The notes under the pieces were generated by a model. It ran no database searches. It saw nothing but the letters and a program-made list of their open reading frames with translations, and was not told the origin of the DNA. A stretch of DNA of 64,000 bases, from assembly GCA_026129865.1 (NCBI GenBank), contig JAHCHG010000002.1, positions 124,001-188,000 of the forward strand, read 5' to 3'. This document shows positions 35,362 through 43,439 of the stretch, piece by piece. A program made the translations under genes and the position numbers. Origin of the DNA: Pyrinomonadaceae bacterium. Its GTDB lineage: Bacteria > Acidobacteriota > Blastocatellia > Pyrinomonadales > Pyrinomonadaceae. Each line of letters starts with the position of its first letter. The stretch's first letter is position 1.

Positions 35362-37533
35362 TCAAGCGGAAATCACCGGAAGTTCGATCGTGAATTTTGC
35401 GCCGTTCGGTGCGTTGGAACCTACATAAATTTTTCCGCCGTGTTCGAAAATTATTCTCTGTACGATCGCCAGACCCAATCCGCTGCCGCGACCCTTGGTC
35501 GAAAAATATGGCTGAAAAACCTTTGGAAAATCTTTTGGCGGAACGCCGTCCCCGTTGTCGGCGACCTGAGCGACAATGACGGATCTTGCCGGATCGTAAA
35601 GCGTCTTGACAAAGATCTTTTTATCGACCTGATCGTGGCGAAACGCCTCGATCGAGTTTTCGATCAAGTTCACAAAAACGCGTTTGATCTGTTCTTCATC
35701 GATCGGTATTTCCGGCAGCTTGCTCGCAAAATCCGTTTCGATCGAAACGCCACGGTCATGGTACAGCGTCACCACATTCTGAACAGTCGAATTTAGATCG
35801 CCGCTTTCAAGCTGTGTGCTCGGCAGACGGGCGTAACGCGAAAATTCGTCGACCATCGATTTTAGCGAACTTACTTCGCGCAGGATCGTGTCGGTGCTTT
35901 CCTTTACAACTTTCCCGAGCTGACCGTTGACGGATTTTCCGTTATCGGGATTACCTAATTCTTTATTAAAATTCTTAACGATTCGTTCAGCCGAAAGCTG
36001 GATCGGTGTCAGAGGATTTTTTATCTCATGTGCCATTCGCCGTGCAACTTCCTGCCAAGCCGACGCTCGCTGCGCGGCAATGAGTTCGGAAAGATCTTCG
36101 ACAACCAGAACCACGCCGGGCGATTCTGCGTTTCCAAGCGCTAACGACGCCGCGCTTAATGCAACAGGAATATTTTCCACCGCCGCACCGGCGTCCGGCG
36201 GGTCGGAGTGCAAAATTGTCTGTTCGCCCGCGCGTCCGGTCCGCTTTGCGCGGTTGATGACGCGTTCCAAAACTGTGAAATTTTCTTTACTGACCAAGCC
36301 TTCCAGAGAAAGATTTTCAAACGCCGCTCCATCGAGTTTGAACATCTGGACCGCGGCTTTGTTTATCGTCATCACGCGGTTTTCGCTGTCGACCGAGATC
36401 ACGCCGGTCGATAACGATTGCAGAACAGTTTCGATATATTTCCGCCGTTCGCGCAATTCCTGCGAATTTTTGACCAGCGTTTCCGACATTTGATTGAACG
36501 CCTCGACAAGCATCGCAAGTTCGTCTTCTGCCAAAATTTCTACGCGATGCGAAAGATTTCCGCGCGCGATTTCGTCAGCACCTTCTGCCAGCGCGCGAAT
36601 CGGTCGCGTCAATCCTTTCGCGACATAAAACGCCGTCCAGGATGATGCAAAAATCAGCAGAAAAGTAAGAACGCCGAGCGTCAAAAACCCGATCTGACGA
36701 ATTGTGATCTGCTTTTCCTTCAGCCGGTCAAATTCCCGCAGCGAACTGTCGACAAGCTGTGAAACGTTTTCATTCGGTCGAAGATCCGGCACGACAACCA
36801 GCAATTTTCCGTCGGGAAAGCGCGCCGTCGCCGCATCGTAACCGCGCCCGTCCGAAAGCGACGGATCAAAAAATTTATTCTGCCGAAGCAGCGTAAGCGT
36901 TTTTTCCAATTCCTCGCGCTGCGACGGATCAAGTTCCTGTTTGGTTTCGCTGAGCACCTCGCCGCGTTCGGACAGAATTTCAATTCGTGTCAGATTTGCG
37001 GCTTTTGCCAAACGATCGAGTTCCTCGCCTTCGGGTACCCGCCCGGCAAGCGTTACGACCATCAGCGAGGCAATGTCGTTCAGCCGATGATTTCGATCGA
37101 TTATCGCCTGTTCCTGAACGAGCCGTGCTTCGCGTGCGACATTTTCCGGAATTTGCGTAAACCACCGTTCGATCGCGCGGTTCATAAAAAGATATGAAAA
37201 AACCGCCATCGCAACGATCGGAAGAATGCTGATCGCCACAAAATAAAGCAGCAGACGGGTTTTTATCTTTGACCCGAGCTGAAGCGCGCGGCGTTCGCGA
37301 ACAAGTTTCAAAATGCTTCGGATAAAGATAAATCCGAAGATCACGAGAGCGAAAAAATTTAGCGACGATAGCGCGTAAAGCAAAAGCGTATCGCTTGCAG
37401 ATTCGACGGCGAGATTTTTCCAAAGATTGGACGACTGCAGCAGGATCAAAAGCGTAAATGAAACCAAAACGATCAGCCCGATCAGCCATGGCGGATTTCT
37501 TTTTTTCGGTTCCTTTTCAGCACTGTCGTTCAT
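35362..37533 (-). CDS. NtrY-like membrane sensor histidine kinase
   Basis: A 723-residue kinase. Three N-terminal membrane helices (about residues 16-36, 48-70 and 93-113) and a 4th (about 290-310) flank a periplasmic sensor region. A HAMP domain (WTAFYVAKGLTRPIRAL and following) leads to a PAS domain (VLQSLSTGVISVDSENRV), then HisKA with the phospho-acceptor in RRMAHEIKNPLTPIQ. The ATP-binding domain has NLIENSIEAF (N box), DNGDGVPP and GRGSGLGLAIV. This is the NtrY layout. It should phosphorylate the NtrX-like regulator downstream. The signal is unknown. Confidence 0.93.
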   Translation of the reverse strand: MNDSAEKEPKKRNPPWLIGLIVLVSFTLLILLQSSNLWKNLAVESASDTLLLYALSSLNFFALVIFGFIFIRSILKLVRERRALQLGSKIKTRLLLYFVAISILPIVAMAVFSYLFMNRAIERWFTQIPENVAREARLVQEQAIIDRNHRLNDIASLMVVTLAGRVPEGEELDRLAKAANLTRIEILSERGEVLSETKQELDPSQREELEKTLTLLRQNKFFDPSLSDGRGYDAATARFPDGKLLVVVPDLRPNENVSQLVDSSLREFDRLKEKQITIRQIGFLTLGVLTFLLIFASSWTAFYVAKGLTRPIRALAEGADEIARGNLSHRVEILAEDELAMLVEAFNQMSETLVKNSQELRERRKYIETVLQSLSTGVISVDSENRVMTINKAAVQMFKLDGAAFENLSLEGLVSKENFTVLERVINRAKRTGRAGEQTILHSDPPDAGAAVENIPVALSAASLALGNAESPGVVLVVEDLSELIAAQRASAWQEVARRMAHEIKNPLTPIQLSAERIVKNFNKELGNPDNGKSVNGQLGKVVKESTDTILREVSSLKSMVDEFSRYARLPSTQLESGDLNSTVQNVVTLYHDRGVSIETDFASKLPEIPIDEEQIKRVFVNLIENSIEAFRHDQVDKKIFVKTLYDPARSVIVAQVADNGDGVPPKDFPKVFQPYFSTKGRGSGLGLAIVQRIIFEHGGKIYVGSNAPNGAKFTIELPVISA

Positions 37534-37669
37534 CGGTCTTTTTGAAAAATTAGGTCGTTAAGTTAATGGATCTTGCGCACTTAGCGCGTGCAAATCGACC
37601 TGGTTGCGTTTTGGCAAAGTTTATCATAATGTTCAGATATTCACAGACAGTTCCCGCCCGCGTTTTCAA

Positions 37670-38605
37670 ATGAATATTCAGACCGTTTTTTTTAATAATT
37701 TCAACCGGCTCCGCAGCGGATGGCGGTTTGCGATTTTCGTTCTGCTGGTTCTTTTTTTTGCGCTTCTATTTCAGATAATATCTTTAAGCCTGATCGGCGG
37801 ATTGCCTGTCGGACAAACGACTTACGGTTTTTTGAGTATCGCCGTCGCCAGCTTTACATCGCTTGCCGCGGCGCTGACCGCGGGCTGGATCGCCGGACGC
37901 TTTCTGGAATCGCTCCCGTTTCGGGCGCTTGGCGCCTGGTTTACTGAAAATTGGCTAAAAGATCTGACTCTCGGTCTTATATTCGGCGCGGCGGCAGTTT
38001 CGCTGGCTGTTTTGATCGCGGCAATTTTCGGCGGTTTGCGATTTTCTGTTAACAACACGGCAAGCGGAAACGAAATTTTCGCGTCTTTGGGAATTTCTTT
38101 TGTAATTTTCGGATTTGCCGCCGCCTATGAAGAAGCGCTTTTTCGCGGTTACATGCTGCAGACATTTACGCGCGCCGGGCTTCAGTGGTTTGCGGTTGCA
38201 ATGACATCCATATTCTTCGGACTGGTTCACCTCGGCAATCCGGACGCGAACTTTATTTCAACCGCCAACACAATGATCGCGGGCGTTTTATTTAGCGCCG
38301 CATACTTAAAAACGCGCACGCTCTGGTTCGCATTCGGGCTGCATTTTTTCTGGAATTGGATGCAGGGATCTTTCTTTGGAATTGAGGTCAGCGGTATGAC
38401 CGAGATTTCAAATGCACCGCTTTTACTCGAGATCGACCACGGTCCGGCTTGGCTGACCGGTGCGGGTTATGGAATTGAAGGCGGAATTGCCTGTACGATC
38501 TCGCTGATACTTTTTACCGCATTTATCTGGTTTGCGCCTTTCCTCAAGGCGTCCGACGAGATGCTGGAGTTTACCGAACACGAAATTCCGCATGAATCGA
38601 CTTGA
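37670..38605 (+). CDS. CPBP-family intramembrane metalloprotease
   Basis: A CAAX-protease/bacteriocin-processing (CPBP, ABI) family protein of 311 residues from the ATG at 37670. The frame opens at a TTG 66 bases earlier that I do not favour. It has seven to eight membrane helices with the catalytic motifs EEALFRGYML (EExxxR), FGLVHLG and LHFFWNWM (HxxxN). Bacterial members cleave prenylated or membrane substrates, and several are linked to bacteriocin self-immunity; the substrate here is unknown. Its stop nearly touches the stop of the converging gene at 38607. Confidence 0.9.
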   Translation: MNIQTVFFNNFNRLRSGWRFAIFVLLVLFFALLFQIISLSLIGGLPVGQTTYGFLSIAVASFTSLAAALTAGWIAGRFLESLPFRALGAWFTENWLKDLTLGLIFGAAAVSLAVLIAAIFGGLRFSVNNTASGNEIFASLGISFVIFGFAAAYEEALFRGYMLQTFTRAGLQWFAVAMTSIFFGLVHLGNPDANFISTANTMIAGVLFSAAYLKTRTLWFAFGLHFFWNWMQGSFFGIEVSGMTEISNAPLLLEIDHGPAWLTGAGYGIEGGIACTISLILFTAFIWFAPFLKASDEMLEFTEHEIPHEST

Positions 38606-38606
38606 T

Positions 38607-39056
38607 CTATCGCTTTTCGAAGCGCGCGTCCATCGCGTTTAGAAATTTTTCGACATGCCGTTTGTTTTCGCCAAAATCGCTTTTTCCGACGCGCGACTTT
38701 GAACGAACATCGACCTTTACCGAATCCGAATTGTCCATCGCAGCTATCGTTACCTCAAGATCGTCGGTAAAAAACACGACCGGAACCTCGGCTTTTATCA
38801 CGGCTTTATTTCCTTCGATTCGGTTTTCAACCAGTTTCCAACTGCTTCCCCAGCTGGATAATTGCGGCACGATCTCTGCCGCCGTTTTTCCGGCTGCAGC
38901 CGGATCGGCTACATAATATCGCGTTACCAATCCCTTCGGCTGTCCGGTCGGTGTGGTTTCGGCAATGTTGTCGGGGAAAAACACTCGAGATGTAACCATA
39001 ACCGCGCCGACAGCGACAACTATAATTATCAGTGCAATGATCAATTTCTTTTTCAT
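38607..39056 (-). CDS. Small membrane-anchored protein of unknown function
   Basis: A 149-residue protein with a single N-terminal hydrophobic helix (LIIALIIIVVAVGAVMV) after KKK, so it is a type II anchor or uncleaved signal, with the rest outside the cytoplasm. The remainder is a short mixed alpha/beta domain without catalytic motifs (RIEGNKAVIKAEVPVVF, TIAAMDNSDSVKVDVRSKSR). I do not recognise the family; the alternating strands and charged turn resemble DUF1499-like or CsgG-like folds only loosely. It precedes nadC-like housekeeping genes on the same strand, 15 bases after nadC. Confidence 0.6.
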   Translation of the reverse strand: MKKKLIIALIIIVVAVGAVMVTSRVFFPDNIAETTPTGQPKGLVTRYYVADPAAAGKTAAEIVPQLSSWGSSWKLVENRIEGNKAVIKAEVPVVFFTDDLEVTIAAMDNSDSVKVDVRSKSRVGKSDFGENKRHVEKFLNAMDARFEKR

Positions 39057-39071
39057 AATAGCGAATCGATC

Positions 39072-39929
39072 TTAGATCGCCTTGATCTTAAAACTAATAT
39101 CGACAGCCTTTGCCGAATGCGTCAGGCGTCCGACCGATATCAGATCGACGCCTGCTTCCGCAAAGCTTCGAACCGTGTCGAGATTCATGCCGCCGGAAGA
39201 TTCGATGATGATGTTCGGATTGAGATCGCGCGCCATTTCGACAAGTTTTTCAGATTCTTCCGGAGTTTGATTATCGAGCATGATGATGTCCGCGCCGGAC
39301 ATGACCGCTTCTCGAAGTTGCGCCCAATTGGATATTTCAACCTCTATTTTATGCAGATGTCCGACCTGTTTTTTCGCGGCAGTAACGGCTTCGGTTATGC
39401 CGCCGGCAAGCGCGATATGGTTATCTTTGATCAAAACTCCGTCGTCGAGTCCAAAGCGGTGATTTTTTGCTCCGCCGACCGTTACTGCGTATTTTTCAAG
39501 CATTCGAAGCCCCGGCGTTGTTTTGCGAGTATCGACGATAATCGCGCCTGTTCCTTCGACGGCTTTGACATATTTTCGCGTTTCTGTCGCAACGCCGGAC
39601 ATCCGCTGCAAAAGATTAAGCGCGACGCGTTCGCCCGTCAATAAAACATCGGCGTAACCTTTCAAACTTCCGAATATCGTTCCCTTTTCGACCGCGTCGC
39701 CGTCATGATAATTCGTTTCGATCTCGGGATTTTCTTCATCGAGATGTATAAAAACAGCTTCCGCAACTGCAAGACCGCAAATGACAAGATCTTCTTTTGC
39801 AAGAAAGTTTCCCTGTCCGCGAACATCGCGCGGAACGGTCGAACGCGTTGTAATATCGCCGCGTCCAATGTCTTCTGCCAAAAACTCGCCGATCGCCGCG
39901 AGAATTTCTCCATAATCAAGTTGATTCAT
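39072..39929 (-). CDS. nadC: Nicotinate-nucleotide pyrophosphorylase (quinolinate phosphoribosyltransferase)
   Basis: Converts quinolinate and PRPP to nicotinate mononucleotide in de novo NAD synthesis. In 285 residues it has DIGRGDITTRST at the N-terminus, VALNLLQRMSGVAT, the conserved substrate-binding RKTTPGLRMLEKYAVTVGG, FGLDDGVLIKDNHI, and the late ESSGGMNLDTV phosphate loop. Normal length and start. It is followed by the small anchored protein 15 bases downstream. Confidence 0.97.
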   Translation of the reverse strand: MNQLDYGEILAAIGEFLAEDIGRGDITTRSTVPRDVRGQGNFLAKEDLVICGLAVAEAVFIHLDEENPEIETNYHDGDAVEKGTIFGSLKGYADVLLTGERVALNLLQRMSGVATETRKYVKAVEGTGAIIVDTRKTTPGLRMLEKYAVTVGGAKNHRFGLDDGVLIKDNHIALAGGITEAVTAAKKQVGHLHKIEVEISNWAQLREAVMSGADIIMLDNQTPEESEKLVEMARDLNPNIIIESSGGMNLDTVRSFAEAGVDLISVGRLTHSAKAVDISFKIKAI

Positions 39930-39991
39930 GTGGTAAAAGTTAGCACGAAAATTGACGCCAGGTTAAATCATCCCGCGTCGAAACGCCAGAT

Positions 39992-41455
39992 TTACGTAAC
40001 CGTCGTTTCGATATCGACCTTGATATGCTGCCAATTTCCCTGTCTAAATTTAATAATGCTGAGCATGCAGCGCGTAAAATGTCCGGCGAGAATTGCCAGC
40101 CAGATATGCATCGGGCGCAATCCGACAGTTTGCTGCAGCGCAAAACAAATGCCGAGCGGAATGATAACTTGAGAAACAATTGAAATGTAAAGCGGACTTT
40201 TCGTGTCGCCGGTGCCCTGCAAACCGCCGGTGTACGTCAGCGCGACGGAGACGAACACGCCGGAAATGCTCAAAACTCTTAGAAGTTCGACACCGAGTTC
40301 GACCGCGACGGGATCGTCCATTCCAAAAACGGCAAGAAGGTAACCGGGAAAAAAGAAGAAAAAGAATCCGACGAACGACGAACCGATCAAACCGAATTTC
40401 GCCGCGGTATGCACCGCCGCCATCGCGCGGTCAGGCTGACCCGCGCCGAGATTTTGCCCCGCCATCGCCGCGGTCGCGCCCATTAAACCGACCGACGTCC
40501 AGGTAACCAGAGAAAACAGCTGACCGTACGAAACCGAATAAGCCGCCTGAGCCGCGGCGCTTTCGGCAAGCGAGCCGACAAACGCAAGCATCATAACGCC
40601 GCCGACGTTCATAGCGATTCCCTGAAAGCCCGCCGGCAAACCGAAATTGAACAGCTTTCGAATGACGCTCCAATCCGGCGCGTAACCGCCCGAATTTCGC
40701 AGAGAAACGACCCATCCGCCGCCCCATAATTTGATAAATGCATAGATCGCGACCAAACCCGACGCGATACAGGTTCCCATCGCCGCGCCCATCGTTCCGA
40801 ACGAAGGGATCGCGCCAAGACCGCTGATCAAAATAATGCTGAAGACGATATTCATCAGCGTCATGACGATGCCGAGCACCATCGGAGTCTTTGCGTCGCC
40901 GGCGGAACGCAGTGCGCCGCCAAGCATAAAAAAGATCATCATTCCGAAGCTGAAGAGAAACATAATCCTCAGATAAGGCAGCGCTTCCATTTGAACCGCC
41001 GGTTCGGCATTAACAATATCGAGCAGAATCGGCGCAGCGAAATATCCGATCGGCGCGATCAGCGCGACGGCAATGAACATCGCCGTTATAAATCCCTGAT
41101 AAACCGTCCGGTTTACCTTGTCTTCCTCGCCGGCGCCGGCAAATCGAGCGACCAAAATGCTCATTCCCGTAAAGATCGACGCGATAAAAACTACGACGAC
41201 CAGAAAGATCTGCGAACTGACGCCGATCGCTGCGTTGCCGACCGTCCCGATAACGTTTCCGACAACAATATGATCGACCAACCCCTGCAGACCGCCGAAA
41301 ATATTCGCCAGAATCGTCGGATAAGCCAGTTTCCAAACGCCTTTCGGCAAAGACCCTTCTATGATCGACCGGTCAAACTTCCTTTTCTTTTTGGGTTTTC
41401 GAGAAGTTTTCGCACGTTTAGAATCTAATTTTTCTTCTCGCTCGGGGAAAGACAT
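39992..41455 (-). CDS. MATE-family efflux pump
   Basis: A 487-residue, twelve-helix multidrug and toxin extrusion protein. A basic N-terminal tail (RKPKKKRKF) precedes LAYPTILANIFGGLQGLVDHIVVG, the first helix with the conserved Asp. Two symmetrical six-helix halves are joined by a polar loop. The second half begins GLPAGFQGIAMNVGG. It is predicted to export cationic compounds in exchange for protons or sodium. The unusual spelling is a lysine-rich N-terminus of about 30 residues before helix 1. Confidence 0.92.
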   Translation of the reverse strand: MSFPEREEKLDSKRAKTSRKPKKKRKFDRSIIEGSLPKGVWKLAYPTILANIFGGLQGLVDHIVVGNVIGTVGNAAIGVSSQIFLVVVVFIASIFTGMSILVARFAGAGEEDKVNRTVYQGFITAMFIAVALIAPIGYFAAPILLDIVNAEPAVQMEALPYLRIMFLFSFGMMIFFMLGGALRSAGDAKTPMVLGIVMTLMNIVFSIILISGLGAIPSFGTMGAAMGTCIASGLVAIYAFIKLWGGGWVVSLRNSGGYAPDWSVIRKLFNFGLPAGFQGIAMNVGGVMMLAFVGSLAESAAAQAAYSVSYGQLFSLVTWTSVGLMGATAAMAGQNLGAGQPDRAMAAVHTAAKFGLIGSSFVGFFFFFFPGYLLAVFGMDDPVAVELGVELLRVLSISGVFVSVALTYTGGLQGTGDTKSPLYISIVSQVIIPLGICFALQQTVGLRPMHIWLAILAGHFTRCMLSIIKFRQGNWQHIKVDIETTVT

Positions 41456-41579
41456 AGGATATTAATTCGGGCAATTTGAATGAAAGGCTATTATAAGTAA
41501 TTGAGAGCGAAATGTCGCATTGCCCGCATTATCGCAGTCAGGGTCGAAATGGAAATGCAAACGAGATGCAGTTCATTGT

Positions 41580-42092
41580 TTATAAATCGATATTCAGCGG
41601 TTCGGTTTCGAGCGGATTTCCTTTCCAAATTCTTACACTTGAAAATAAATAGGCGTCCGGCGCTGCGACCAGTCTTTCTTTGAGAGGATTTTCATGGATG
41701 TAGTGTGCACGAGCCTTGAAACCTGCATCGTCGAAGATCATGCGCGAATTAGAATTATGCTGCCATACCGAATATTTGTAGTTTCTTTGCTTGCTACCAA
41801 CCTGAAGCTTTTTTAGCGAGGAAAATGCCTCCTGAAGCTTAAGTTCGTCAACGATCCGACGCGCAGAAACTCCTTTTAGAAACCGTAAAATTTTTCCGAC
41901 GGGCTGATCGCCGTTTGTTATCAGATGGGCGTGATCCGGCATTAGAACATACGCCAAAATCTTAAACTTTCCCGAACTCGCAGCTTCTGCAAACGCCTTG
42001 CAGCAGATAAATTTATATTTTTCGGTACGAAAAACCGGAAGTCGATGATGGATCGCGGCACACCTGAAGTCTTCAACGTCATCATTATTCAC
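41580..42092 (-). CDS. REP-associated Y1 (IS200-like) transposase, RAYT type
   Basis: A 170-residue single-strand DNA transposase of the Y1/REP-associated (RAYT) family. The HUH metal-binding pair is in AYVLMPDHAHLIT, YSVWQHN follows, and the catalytic tyrosine is in YIHENPLKERLV. Such enzymes cut at REP hairpins and are often domesticated rather than mobile. It starts with GTG overlapping the stop of the truncated gene at 42089-42328 as GTGA. The REP-like hairpins nearest to it are at 47030-47242. The N-terminus (before residue 40) is short for the family. Confidence 0.82.
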   Translation of the reverse strand: MNNDDVEDFRCAAIHHRLPVFRTEKYKFICCKAFAEAASSGKFKILAYVLMPDHAHLITNGDQPVGKILRFLKGVSARRIVDELKLQEAFSSLKKLQVGSKQRNYKYSVWQHNSNSRMIFDDAGFKARAHYIHENPLKERLVAAPDAYLFSSVRIWKGNPLETEPLNIDL

Positions 42093-42328
42093 GATGTCAG
42101 CTGGTTCAGCGGATCGAACGCGTCCTGTGCGGCGGCAGTCGCATTGCGGTAAGGCGTTTTCGCGGCAATAACATTATCAAGCGCGGGTTCGGCGGCGGCT
42201 ATCGCATCGTTCATGCTTTGCACCGCGATGATCGGATTCGAAGGCTGATATTTCGCCTTCCAGCTAACGGCAAAATCGCGTGCCGTCTTGAGACTTTCGA
42301 CATTTATGGCATGACCTGTTTCACTCAT
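42089..42328 (-). pseudogene. Truncated gene 5' fragment (79 residues) abutting the RAYT gene
   Basis: The 79-residue product begins MSETGHAINVESL. I recall this start, together with the later SNPIIAV and FDPLNQL, from longer uncharacterised proteins of about 240 residues in which the frame continues after this point. Here the frame stops right where the RAYT gene begins, with a GTGA overlap, so it looks like a gene cut off by the arrival of the transposase and its flanking DNA. A genuinely short gene in this size range remains possible. Function unknown. Confidence 0.55.
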
Positions 42329-42635
42329 TGTCTTTTTTATTTGAGAGTTTTCGATGGGTTGGAGAAATGGCGTTCTTAAGGCAAGGGATCTGTGCCGGAA
42401 GGTAACCCCGAAACCGGCGGCGGTCAGGTGTTTTTTGATCTATTGTGAAAACTTGAGCCTGAGCGTTTGAGTCCTTTTGCTAAACCGAGAATCCGCTGTA
42501 TGAACCGGCATCTTGAGAATAAACCGCACCGCGAAAACTCATTTGGAAACCGGTGCAGTTTTCAATACCGAAAACGAATATCCGAACTGTAAGAAAACCC
42601 CTAAAATGTGCGACGAAAAGAATTTAGCGAAATGC
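42329..42635. other. Leader/intergenic region with a 16S-like 22-base stretch and a GC hairpin
   Basis: No gene seen in 307 bases. On the plus strand 42382-42403 matches 19 of 22 bases of the 16S 3'-end stretch CAAGGTAGCTGTACCGGAAGG as I recall it. The mRNA of the 42328 gene would therefore carry its complement. GCCGG (42394-42398) and CCGGC (42414-42418) form a hairpin whose loop is GGT-a-ACC. No known riboswitch matches by eye. Confidence 0.4.
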
Positions 42636-43439
42636 TTAAGCATTGTCAACAGTTTTTTCTGCGACCGCCCTAAATCTTGAAAAGTATTCGTCTATTTCAT
42701 CCCGCAATTCGATTCCGACCCTTTCGAAACAGCCTAAAAGCGACTCATATGCGCCCTCTCCACCGAGAAAATCCCAAAACTCTTCGGCTACCTTCAATTC
42801 ATGATCAAGATCTAACATTCCTCTCATAGTCCAACGGGTGTAAGGCTCAGGTGCTTGAGGATTATATGGAATGGCGATTAAAGTTTGCACATTAGCTTTG
42901 GGGTTGTGCGCTAAAACGGCTGCGATCCATTCCAAAAGTGTTCGTTTAAATTCCTTGAATGCCCCTGCGTTCGGCTTTGCGGTTTTGATGTCGAATATAA
43001 ATGTTTCACCGTCCGTTGATCTGACCATGAGATCGATTTTTGTCGGTCTTGCAGGGATCATGTTTCCGCTTCGACAAACTTTTCTGATCCGTTCAATCTC
43101 GGCAGGTTTGTCCGGCGTCCCCTTTGCCGCTGTCAAATCTGTCATAATCTCTTGAATGACTAGAAACGCTTCACTGCTGATATGTTCGCCCGCTTTGATT
43201 TGTGCTTGCGCATCCGCAAAATTCGATTTAGCAAGTGCGACCGCTACAGGTTCGAACACCGTCGTACCGAAATTCGTATTCAAAGAATGAATAAACGAGT
43301 ACAAGGCTAAACGGTCTTTGCCGAGCAAACGTGTATGAAAAGGCATCGCGGCAGGTTCGGGCTTGTATTTAAGAAATTTATTTCTCAAAGCCGTTCGCAG
43401 CACATTTTCGATATTAGCTATTAGTTTTGGCGGAAGCAT
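42636..43439 (-). CDS. Type II restriction endonuclease, TdeIII-like
   Basis: A 267-residue protein resembling the TdeIII-type restriction endonucleases. An N-terminal FHTRLLGKDRLALYSFIHSL is followed by NTNFGTTVFEPVAVALA. The likely PD-(D/E)XK core is KIDLMVRS with FIFDIKTAKPN, giving Asp-Asp-x-Lys. The C-terminal half (WTMRGMLDLDHELKVAEEFWDF) is also typical. It overlaps the AIPR gene at its start by 26 bases. TdeIII enzymes cut GGNCC; the target of this one is unknown. The companion methyltransferase is at 45306-46889. Confidence 0.65.
   Translation of the reverse strand: MLPPKLIANIENVLRTALRNKFLKYKPEPAAMPFHTRLLGKDRLALYSFIHSLNTNFGTTVFEPVAVALAKSNFADAQAQIKAGEHISSEAFLVIQEIMTDLTAAKGTPDKPAEIERIRKVCRSGNMIPARPTKIDLMVRSTDGETFIFDIKTAKPNAGAFKEFKRTLLEWIAAVLAHNPKANVQTLIAIPYNPQAPEPYTRWTMRGMLDLDHELKVAEEFWDFLGGEGAYESLLGCFERVGIELRDEIDEYFSRFRAVAEKTVDNA

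Noticed and set aside
42382..42403. An rRNA gene fragment
   Set aside because: The match is only 22 bases with 3 mismatches; no wider 16S similarity is seen.
42329..42635. A known riboswitch (cobalamin, c-di-GMP, fluoride, guanidine) in this leader
   Set aside because: None of the conserved cores I know could be found on either strand.
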